Positions 1-6,280 of a DNA stretch of 9,636 bases are shown one piece after another. Made by a program: the position numbers and the translations under genes. Below the pieces are notes generated by a model. It saw nothing but the letters and a program-made list of their open reading frames with translations. It had not been told where the DNA came from and did not search any database. The number at the start of each line of letters is the position of its first letter. The stretch's first letter is position 1. The stretch covers positions 1 to 9,636 of the forward strand of contig JAGDDC010000252.1 in the NCBI GenBank assembly GCA_017958245.1, given 5' to 3'. This DNA is from Lachnospiraceae bacterium. Its GTDB lineage: Bacteria > Bacillota_A > Clostridia > Lachnospirales > Lachnospiraceae.

Positions 1-2247
1 ATCGATACCAATGATGCAAGACTGTTCTTCCTTGGCATCAGGAACCCCAAGAAGAGCAAGATCGACTTCTACAAGAAGGCGTTTGCAGTCAAGGACAAGG
101 CTAAAGTCACGGTTACGATCAAGCTTTCGGCTGATGACAGGGCATACCTTGAGGAGAACTTCGCAAACGGTATGTTCGTAGACGGTTTCGTTTACTTAAA
201 CGGCAAGATCGACCTCTCGATCCCGTTCCTTGCTTTCTATGGCAACTGGGGCGATTCGTCGATGTTTGAGCCTTTCGATCTCATCAGATACTATCACGGA
301 AGCGAAGATGAGTGGCTCTACACCCTCGATATTGAGGAGAATGAGTTCACCAACTACTTCCTTACAAGAACTGCGGGAGACTCAAGAAAGTATTACTTCC
401 TTGGCAATGATTACGCTGACGACGACGAGTACATCGCAGACAGGAACGCGATGAAGTCGGATGGTTCCACAGAGTTCTACGCAGCAGTTCTCACTCTCAT
501 CAGGAACGCGGCTGATCTCAAGCTTGAGGTCAAGAACGCAGAGACCGGTGAGGTTTACTACAGCCTTGACAAGGGTGCCGTAGAGGCAGCGTTCTTCTAT
601 CAGCCTACGATGACCTGGGAGGGCAACCGCACCCAGCTTCCCATCGGCTGGAAGGGAACCGACGCACAGGGCAAGCCTCTTGCAGACGGAACCAAGGTCA
701 ACATCACTGTTACGGCTCTTCCTTCATACTACCTCGACGAGTCGAGAGTTCCCGGCAAGGGCGTCACATGGACACTTCCTCTGACGATCGACAACCAGGC
801 TCCTCTTGCAGAGGTCAAGGATACGGGCGTGAGAACAGACGAGCAGGGCAACGAGATCGGAACCCTCAGCGTTGATGTTCTCGATGACAACTATGTTGCA
901 GCAGTTCTTGTTCTCGATCGTTCGAAGAGCAAGATCCTCGGCAGATATGCCGTAAACCAGACAGAGCCTTACTCGATCTCGGAAGTAACTGTAGATTATC
1001 CTCAGTCGGTATTCTACGTAGACGTGATCGACTACGCAGGCAACGAGTCGCTCTACCGTGTAAACATGAGCGGCAACCCTGATACAAACTACGCAGAGAC
1101 CATCAGTGTGAGCGATGAGGAAGTTGTTCTCCTCAAGGGCAACTCATACAAGGTTTCAGCAGTGGTTGGTCCCGACACACTCGTAGACGATTCAGTGATC
1201 TGGCTCTCTGATGACGAGACAGTCGCAACCGTAGACGAGAATGGTATCATCACCGGTGTTGCAGACGGCGAGACGATCGTATATGCGATCGCAAATGCTC
1301 CTGCTGCAGACGGCAGCATGGTATACGCTGAGATCTATGTAGAGGTATTCTCGATACCTCAGCAGCTTGAAGGATTCATCTGGGATACAACGAACAGACC
1401 TTCATTTGCAACGTTCAACACAGCTACACTCCCTGAGTATGAGATGCTCTCGGATTCGTTCCCTCAGGACTTCTGGTCGGCAGCAGTGGTAGGCGACAAG
1501 ATTTACGCTTCTACCCAGTCTGATGATCAGTCGGATGCATCGCTCTATGCGATCGATCCCGCAAACGGCTTCTCGACGGAGCTCGTTGCTGACGGAACAA
1601 CATGGTTCACCGATATGGCTTACTCAGAGAGTACCGAGTATATCTACTCGACATATGGTCCTTTCATCATGAGGAGCACTACGGACGGTGCGCTTTCAGG
1701 TTACATCGACATGAGGGATTACACGGACGCTTACATGGTAGGTGTTGCATATTCCTTCACAACGAGATACCAGAGAAATCCCGCAGATTGGATCTATGTG
1801 ATCGATGAGGATGGTGTGATCTGGCAGCTTCTCTGGGTTACCAACGGTATGTACGGCATCATGGATGCCAGCGAGACCGGCGTGACCACAGAGGGCGGAT
1901 GGTACTTTGATTCACTCTACATAACAGAGGACGAGCTTGTGTTCTACTCACTGTATGACGGAAGCGGCGCATCGACCATGTACCTCCTCTTCGAGGAATA
2001 CGACAGCGCAGAGGGAGTCAGCACATTTACTCCTTTCGAGCTCGGACGCTTTGAGGACGGCATCTGGCCTGTGTCGGGTCTGCTCGAGTGGGGCGGAGAG
2101 ATCGGCAACGGCGCTCAGACAGGCTCTATCGACAGAGTTGACCAGACACTCAAGACCGATCTCGACAACGTAACACTGTATCAGCAGCTCGAAGCAAACG
2201 ATTTCAGCGAGATCGAGACACTCACCAGAGAGATAATCGTGAAATAA
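1..2247 (+). CDS. C-terminal part of a secreted subtilisin-like (S8) cell-envelope protease, 5'-truncated by window
   Basis: The frame is open from base 1, about 748 codons, and ends at TAA with a second in-frame TAA directly after. The true start and the catalytic domain lie outside the window, so protease identity is inferred from the accessory domains. Bases ~100-250 encode an Fn3-like segment with the SIPFLAFYGNW motif typical of lactocepin/C5a-peptidase-type S8 enzymes. A following segment (~430-820) resembles the post-Fn3 region of those enzymes (LIRNAADLKLEV, then an Ig-like fold ending near DNQAPLAEV). Bases ~1096-1350 encode a bacterial Ig-like Big_2 domain (VVLLKGNSYKVSAVV, then DETVATVDENGIITGVADGE). 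The last ~300 residues have repeated GDKIYA/LYAID/MAYS/WIYVID strands suggestive of a beta-propeller. No LPXTG motif or C-terminal membrane anchor is seen. The role would be extracellular protein degradation or surface display. It probably shares a transcript with the next gene. Confidence 0.72.
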   Translation: MDTNDARLFFLGIRNPKKSKIDFYKKAFAVKDKAKVTVTIKLSADDRAYLEENFANGMFVDGFVYLNGKIDLSIPFLAFYGNWGDSSMFEPFDLIRYYHGSEDEWLYTLDIEENEFTNYFLTRTAGDSRKYYFLGNDYADDDEYIADRNAMKSDGSTEFYAAVLTLIRNAADLKLEVKNAETGEVYYSLDKGAVEAAFFYQPTMTWEGNRTQLPIGWKGTDAQGKPLADGTKVNITVTALPSYYLDESRVPGKGVTWTLPLTIDNQAPLAEVKDTGVRTDEQGNEIGTLSVDVLDDNYVAAVLVLDRSKSKILGRYAVNQTEPYSISEVTVDYPQSVFYVDVIDYAGNESLYRVNMSGNPDTNYAETISVSDEEVVLLKGNSYKVSAVVGPDTLVDDSVIWLSDDETVATVDENGIITGVADGETIVYAIANAPAADGSMVYAEIYVEVFSIPQQLEGFIWDTTNRPSFATFNTATLPEYEMLSDSFPQDFWSAAVVGDKIYASTQSDDQSDASLYAIDPANGFSTELVADGTTWFTDMAYSESTEYIYSTYGPFIMRSTTDGALSGYIDMRDYTDAYMVGVAYSFTTRYQRNPADWIYVIDEDGVIWQLLWVTNGMYGIMDASETGVTTEGGWYFDSLYITEDELVFYSLYDGSGASTMYLLFEEYDSAEGVSTFTPFELGRFEDGIWPVSGLLEWGGEIGNGAQTGSIDRVDQTLKTDLDNVTLYQQLEANDFSEIETLTREIIVK

Positions 2248-2319
2248 TAAGACATGCAGACCTGCGGTGCGGCCGGTAACTGCCGGCGCCCGCGGGGACG
2301 ATAGAAAGGGGAATTTCAA

Positions 2320-2910
2320 ATGAAAAAGAAAATAACAGTTATAATTGCCCTCGTGCTTTGTCTTATTTTAGCTACAGGCTCGTCGACAGCTCAGGCAGGT
2401 ACTTTCCTTGATTGGCTGTTCGGACCTCGCAGCAATCCTAAAAGCACGATAGCGAAAGAGTATTTTACCACCGAGATCTCAAGTTCCAAGGATACGGTGG
2501 AGGTAACCGTGTATCTTAAGAGAAACAGCAAGATCACAAACGGCAGGGTTGCAGTAAACTACGATCCCTCCGTTATGAGACTTGAATGTGTATATTCGTC
2601 GACTTTCCTCGGAACTGTTGATGTGAACACTTCTTATGAAAGCGGAAGCAAGAAGGGCGTGAGCGCAGCGTGGATCTCTTCATCGGCTGTAACAAGCAAC
2701 CTTCCTGTACTGAGCCTTGTTTTCAAGGTAAAGAACGCTTACAACAAGCAGAAGGTTTCCGTTGAGACAGATGTACTCGAGGCTTACAAGGGTGACGAGA
2801 TCCTGATCTACGGCGATCCCGTAGTCAGCGAGACCACACTTACGATCAAGAAGTCTACAAGCATCTGGGACATCATCTCTCCTATCCTTCCCGGATTCGG
2901 ATGGTTCTAG
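2320..2910 (+). CDS. Small secreted protein with a single cohesin-like domain
   Basis: A 196-residue protein starting at ATG with ribosome site AAAGGGG at 2305-2311. Residues 1-26 form a classic signal peptide (KKK, hydrophobic core, AQA cleavage before G27). C14 lies in the hydrophobic core, but LVLC does not fit a lipobox. Residues ~48-177 read as a cohesin-like beta sandwich: DTVEVTVYLKRNSKITNG, then a VNYDPSVMRLE strand, VSAAWISSSAVTS and LSLVFKVK, the usual order in cohesin and cohesin-like modules. The TNG-x5-YDP spacing also resembles modules fused to the C-termini of long clostridial S8 proteases. The last 16 residues (from S181) are hydrophobic and Trp/Phe-rich, and echo a WLF-rich patch after the signal peptide. 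The gene lies 69 bases after the tandem stops of the protease. A short GC-rich inverted repeat, GCCGG-N6-CCGGC (2272-2287), lies in the gap. No dockerin partner is visible. Function is unproven; a surface-binding or assembly role is inferred. Confidence 0.7.
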   Translation: MKKKITVIIALVLCLILATGSSTAQAGTFLDWLFGPRSNPKSTIAKEYFTTEISSSKDTVEVTVYLKRNSKITNGRVAVNYDPSVMRLECVYSSTFLGTVDVNTSYESGSKKGVSAAWISSSAVTSNLPVLSLVFKVKNAYNKQKVSVETDVLEAYKGDEILIYGDPVVSETTLTIKKSTSIWDIISPILPGFGWF

Positions 2911-2957
2911 GATAGAGCGGAACCCGGTGTTTGAACACCTCAGGTTTTGAATTGCTC

Positions 2958-2991
2958 AGGGCCGCAGCGAAAGCTGCGGTCCTGTTTTCTT
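2958..2991 (+). terminator. Intrinsic terminator after the protease/cohesin-like pair
   Basis: An 11-bp stem (2958-2968 with 2973-2983, one G-T wobble) is capped by a GAAA tetraloop and followed by TGTTTTCTT. A weaker hairpin, GGTGT-TTGA-ACACC (2926-2939), precedes it by about 20 bases. It separates the upstream pair from the deaminase gene. Confidence 0.9.
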
Positions 2992-3004
2992 GTCCGGACA
3001 AAGC

Positions 3005-3013
3005 TGATATAAT
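3005..3013 (+). promoter_or_regulatory. Extended -10 promoter of the deaminase gene
   Basis: TGATATAAT combines a TGn extension with a perfect TATAAT (3008-3013). No good -35 box stands 17 bases upstream; that position falls in the T-tract of the preceding terminator. Predicted start near 3020, giving a ~90-base leader. The same TGATATAAT nonamer recurs at 6064. Confidence 0.5.
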
Positions 3014-3110
3014 GGGATCGGGAAAGAACAGGCTCGGTCACAGAACTGGGTCCGGAGGCGGCCGGGAAAGAACGATGGTGTATGAAGAAGCGGAAAAGGA
3101 GGGGTGGTTC

Positions 3111-4649
3111 ATGGGTTGTATATGGATCAAGGGTATCAGGTATCTCGTGACTTGCGATGATGAGGACAGGATGCTTGAACACGCGGATATGGTCATAAAG
3201 GACAGGGAGATCGTCTATATAGGAAAGGATGCTGCCTCTGCGGCAGACGGAGCTGACAGCCCGCGTGAGGCCTGTGCGGAGAACGGGGCGGAAAGAGACC
3301 TGAAGGACTGCGGGTTTACGAAGGCTGATCTGGAGAGCGCCGAAGTGATCGATGCAAGGCATATGGCAGTGTATCCGGGGCTTGTGAACACCCATCATCA
3401 CCTGTACCAGATCTTCACGCGGAACCTCCCCACCACGCAGAACATGGAACTCTTTGACTGGCTCAGGTATCTCTATGAGATATGGAAGAAGATAGACTGC
3501 GAGGACGTGCGCCTCTCCACCTTAGTCGGTGTGGGAGAACTCATGAAGACGGGATGCACGACGGTGTTCGACCACCACTATGTCTTCCCGGGAGAGTTGC
3601 AGGGCAGCAGGGCAGGAAGCCTTGGAGCAGGAGGCGCCTCGAGGAGTGTTGCCTGGGGAGTACCTTCGGGAAGCCCGAAAGAGTGCGGTCTCATAGATGC
3701 CCAGGCTGAAGCCGCGGCTCAGATTGGCGTGAGGATGCATTTTTCGAGGGGAAGCATGTCGCTCTCAAAGAAAGACGGCGGTCTCCCGCCGGATGAAGTG
3801 GTGCAGACGACCGACGAGATCATAAAAGACTCGGAGAGGCTCATAGACAAGCTCCAGGACCCCTCCAGGTTCTCCATGAGCAGGATCGCGCTCGCGCCCT
3901 GCTCTCCCTTCAGCGTCACCAAAGATCTGCTCGTCGAGTCTGCAAGGCTTGCAAGGGCGAAGCATGTGAGACTCCACACCCATCTTGCGGAGACGAAGGA
4001 CGAAGAGAACTATATGCTCGAGCGCTACGGGATGCGCCCGCTCGCCTACATGGAGGAGACCGGGTGGCTCGGAAGCGACGTGTGGTTCGCACACGGCATA
4101 CACTTTGACGACAGGGAGCTGAAGCTCCTCGCGGATACCGGAACGGGCGTGGCACATTGCCCCATATCGAACATGAAGCTCTCCTCGGGCGTTGCGAGAG
4201 TGCCTGAGATGCTCAGGCTCGGCGTCCCCGTGGGACTTGCAGTCGACGGGAGCGCGAGCAACGACGGATCGAACCTCCTCGAGGAGATGCGTGTGTGCTA
4301 TCTGCTCCACAGGCTGAATTCAAGCAGTGGCGCACCTTCGGGCTATGACTGTCTGAAGCTTGCGACGCGCGGAGGCGCAAGGCTCCTCGGGCGAGATGAC
4401 ATCGGATATCTCGCCGAGGGCATGGCCGCAGACCTCTTTATGATAGACACGCGGAAGCTCGAGCTCGCGGGAGCTCTTGCAGATCCGAGATCAGTACTCG
4501 CGACAGTGGGATACAAAGGCAGCGTGGACATGACTATAGTCAACGGACGCGTGACGGTTCGCGACGGGAAACTGACGACCATCGACGAGGAGCGCATAGC
4601 CTCCGAGGCTAACCTCTCAGTCGAAAAACTTTGTAACCATGCGCTCTAA
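3111..4649 (+). CDS. 8-oxoguanine deaminase-like amidohydrolase (TRZ/ATZ family)
   Basis: A 512-residue cytoplasmic metal-dependent deaminase. The start at 3111 is chosen because AAAAGGAGGGG (3094-3104) lies 6 bases upstream; in-frame ATG 3075 has a poorer site. The amidohydrolase barrel signature is complete: VNTHHHLYQ (H95/H97 metal ligands), HTHLAET (H291, E294), WFAHGIH (H328) and VDGSASND (D379). TRNLPTTQNMELFDWL, LAPCSPFSVT and GVAHCPISNMKLSSG are characteristic of the 8-oxoguanine deaminase/hydroxyatrazine hydrolase branch. The expected reaction is 8-oxoguanine + water to urate + ammonia; substrate choice is inferred from family likeness. The protein is longer than my recollection of typical members (~450) because of inserts at residues ~42-77 and ~161-190. 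Terminator and promoter upstream make it a single-gene unit; its 3' end overlaps the convergent aminopeptidase gene. Guanine deaminase or another aryl aminohydrolase is the main alternative. Confidence 0.82.
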   Translation: MGCIWIKGIRYLVTCDDEDRMLEHADMVIKDREIVYIGKDAASAADGADSPREACAENGAERDLKDCGFTKADLESAEVIDARHMAVYPGLVNTHHHLYQIFTRNLPTTQNMELFDWLRYLYEIWKKIDCEDVRLSTLVGVGELMKTGCTTVFDHHYVFPGELQGSRAGSLGAGGASRSVAWGVPSGSPKECGLIDAQAEAAAQIGVRMHFSRGSMSLSKKDGGLPPDEVVQTTDEIIKDSERLIDKLQDPSRFSMSRIALAPCSPFSVTKDLLVESARLARAKHVRLHTHLAETKDEENYMLERYGMRPLAYMEETGWLGSDVWFAHGIHFDDRELKLLADTGTGVAHCPISNMKLSSGVARVPEMLRLGVPVGLAVDGSASNDGSNLLEEMRVCYLLHRLNSSSGAPSGYDCLKLATRGGARLLGRDDIGYLAEGMAADLFMIDTRKLELAGALADPRSVLATVGYKGSVDMTIVNGRVTVRDGKLTTIDEERIASEANLSVEKLCNHAL

Positions 4650-6005
4650 GGCGTACTGGTCGGCGGCGCCCATCATCTCGCGGCAGGAGTGCATCGCGAG
4701 GATCGGAACGCCTGTGTCTACGGTCTTCATGGGCAGGATCGAGGAAATGATCGGGCCTATGGTACCGCCGCCCGCCATATCCGAGTGATTGACAAACTTC
4801 TTATAAGGAATAGAATTTGCCTCGAGCAGCTGCCGGATGGAAGCGACCGCCTCCGTGTCGTAGGAGTACCTTTGGTTGATCGACATCTTCAGTATCACGC
4901 CGTCGCCTGTCTTCGCGCAGTTCGCGGGGTCGAATTTGTCGGCGCGGTTCGGATGGACCGCGTGAGCCACGTCAACGGAGAGCAGGAACCCGGCGGTCAC
5001 GTCATCGCAAAGCTTCGTGGAAGAAAGGCCCAACGAGGCGTACAGCTTCTCCAAAAGCCTTGACAGGAGGGTCGAGTCAGCACCCTGCTTTGAGGTCGAA
5101 CCGATCTCCTCGTTGTCAAAGAGCGCGATAGCGTCAATCCCCGACTTATGCGTTCCCTCGATCATTGCTCTGAGAAGCGCGAAGCACGAGGTCTGATTGT
5201 CAAGCCTCGGGGACGAGATGAACTCCTCGTTCATACCTACAAGGCAGGGAGGCTCGGGGTTGTATACATAGAGATCAAAGTCGAGTATGTCGGACTTCTT
5301 CACCTTCAGCTCCTTTGCGAGGAAGGAGAGGAAGAAATCGGAGGCGGCGGCGGGATTACCCTGTCCGGCGCCTTTCGCGTCTTTGCGCATCCCAAAGAGC
5401 GGCAGAAGATCTATCTGCTTCTTCAGCTCGACACCCTTGTTTACATCGCGGTTGTAGTGGATCGCCTGATTTGGGATCGTGATCACGGGACGTGCCAAGT
5501 CAACGACAACACGCTTCGGCCTGTATATGTCGTCCGACCTGAGCATCACAGAGCCCGCTATCGAGAGCGGTCTGTCAAACCAGGTGTTGAGGATCGGCCC
5601 GCCGTAGACCTCGACGTTGAGTTTCAGATAGTCCCCCGAGGTAAGCTCCGCCCCGGGCTTTATGTGAAGGCAGGGGTAGTCGGTATGTGCCGCGGCAACG
5701 TGGAGCCCGCGACCCGTCTTTTTCTTCAGGTCTCCAACCGCAAATGCGAATATGCAGGTGGGGAACGGTATGACATAATAGCGGCCGCCCTCCTTCAGAT
5801 GCCAGGTCCCTCCGGCAAGCAGCTCCTTAAACCCCGCGGCCTTCAGCTGCCTCTCACTCTCGAGAACGCAGTGATAGGGCGTCTTCGCCTCTTCGACATA
5901 CTTCATCAGCTGTTTTGCAGCAACTTTCGGGGTCTTTCCCGCAGGTCTTCCCACAGGTCTTCCCACAGTTTTGGTTGCAGGTTCTTTCGTGTTTTCTTTT
6001 TTCAT
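4617..6005 (-). CDS. apeB: M18 family (aspartyl) aminopeptidase with basic N-terminal extension
   Basis: A 462-residue cytoplasmic zinc exopeptidase that removes N-terminal (typically acidic) residues from peptides. The family signature is intact: AAHTDYPCLHIKP (H107), SSPRLDNQTS (D269), FDNEEIGS (E299 general base, E300), SVDVAHAVHP (D345) and AMHSCREMMG (H439). Start ATG at 6005 is supported by GGAG on the minus strand (6012-6015) six bases upstream. M18 proteins usually begin near the LMKYVEEAKTPYHCV stretch; here ~30 extra Lys/Arg/Pro/Thr-rich residues precede it, including VGRPVGRPAGK encoded by 12-bp tandem repeats. The last codons overlap the convergent deaminase gene by 33 bases, and no terminator is visible in the overlap. 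It is divergent from the chemoreceptor gene. The M18 assignment is firm; acidic-residue preference and the symbol are from family knowledge only. Confidence 0.9.
   Translation of the reverse strand: MKKENTKEPATKTVGRPVGRPAGKTPKVAAKQLMKYVEEAKTPYHCVLESERQLKAAGFKELLAGGTWHLKEGGRYYVIPFPTCIFAFAVGDLKKKTGRGLHVAAAHTDYPCLHIKPGAELTSGDYLKLNVEVYGGPILNTWFDRPLSIAGSVMLRSDDIYRPKRVVVDLARPVITIPNQAIHYNRDVNKGVELKKQIDLLPLFGMRKDAKGAGQGNPAAASDFFLSFLAKELKVKKSDILDFDLYVYNPEPPCLVGMNEEFISSPRLDNQTSCFALLRAMIEGTHKSGIDAIALFDNEEIGSTSKQGADSTLLSRLLEKLYASLGLSSTKLCDDVTAGFLLSVDVAHAVHPNRADKFDPANCAKTGDGVILKMSINQRYSYDTEAVASIRQLLEANSIPYKKFVNHSDMAGGGTIGPIISSILPMKTVDTGVPILAMHSCREMMGAADQYALERMVTKFFD
5931..5968. repeat. 12-bp tandem repeat inside the aminopeptidase gene
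   Basis: AGGTCTTCCCAC is repeated exactly at 5943-5954 and 5955-5966, preceded by a diverged unit GGTCTTTCCCGC (5931-5942). On the minus strand it codes VGRP, VGRP, AGKT. The unit is a multiple of three, so copy-number change would keep the frame. Confidence 0.85.
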
Positions 6006-6063
6006 GGCTCTCTCCGTTCTGCCGCCCGCAGGTCATAACAGTTCGTGGCGTGGCGGACTTATT

Positions 6064-6072
6064 TGATATAAT
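6064..6072 (+). promoter_or_regulatory. Candidate housekeeping extended -10 toward the chemoreceptor
   Basis: TGATATAAT (TATAAT at 6067-6072) on the plus strand shares one base with the minus-strand extended -10. No recognisable -35. If used, it would give the chemoreceptor a ~200-base leader in addition to the sigma-28-like start. Confidence 0.35.
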
Positions 6073-6080
6073 CATACCAC
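6072..6080 (-). promoter_or_regulatory. Extended -10 promoter for the M18 aminopeptidase
   Basis: The minus strand reads TGGTATGAT, an extended -10 (TGn plus TATGAT, 5 of 6). No convincing -35 is 17 bases upstream; a minus-strand TTGACT at 6113-6118 is too far. Predicted start near 6065, leader about 60 bases. Confidence 0.4.
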
Positions 6081-6174
6081 ATCATCCCGTGGATATATAC
6101 AAAAAAGAAGAGAGTCAAATGAGAAGCCCCTGATTTCAGCATTTCCGAAGAAGAACAAAAGAATTGCCAAATTG

Positions 6175-6201
6175 CAAAATTCATATTGAAAAATCCGATA
6201 A
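6175..6201 (+). promoter_or_regulatory. Sigma-28/sigma-D (FliA)-like flagellar-chemotaxis promoter
   Basis: CAAAATTC, an 11-base spacer, then TCCGATAA. Against the enterobacterial consensus TAAAGTTT-N11-GCCGATAA this is 5/8 plus 7/8 with exact spacing. It stands upstream of a chemoreceptor gene, where such promoters are expected in motile Firmicutes. Predicted start near 6208, leader ~73 bases. Confidence 0.65.
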
Positions 6202-6255
6202 ATGGGTGTATACTTTTGTAGATAGCAAAGTCGGTCATGCCGAGGAAAGGAAAAG

Positions 6256-6276
6256 ATGTTTGTAAACATCCGGTGA
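6256..6276 (+). CDS. Possible 6-codon leader ORF (MFVNIR) before the chemoreceptor
   Basis: GAGGAAAGG (6242-6250) is a strong ribosome site five bases before ATG 6256. The frame closes at TGA 6274-6276, four bases before the chemoreceptor ATG. A hairpin, GATGTT-TGTA-AACATC (6255-6270), covers the leader start codon. It may couple or tune translation of the next gene, or be a chance arrangement. No known leader peptide is recognised. Confidence 0.3.
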   Translation: MFVNIR

Positions 6277-6280
6277 GCAC

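Noticed and set aside
2931..3110. Upstream extension of the deaminase frame to a TTG at 2931
   Set aside because: It would translate through the intrinsic terminator and the extended -10 promoter; the strong ribosome site is at 3094-3104, before ATG 3111.
5148..6038. Long plus-strand open frame of 296 codons
   Set aside because: Antisense to the M18 aminopeptidase, whose conserved motifs are all in the minus frame; the plus-frame product is Arg-rich without any recognisable domain.
6221..6280. Possible c-di-GMP-I riboswitch, from a GCAAAG and nearby hairpins
   Set aside because: The GGGACGCAAAG core, the tetraloop P2 stem and the downstream receptor are missing; only GCAAAG is shared.
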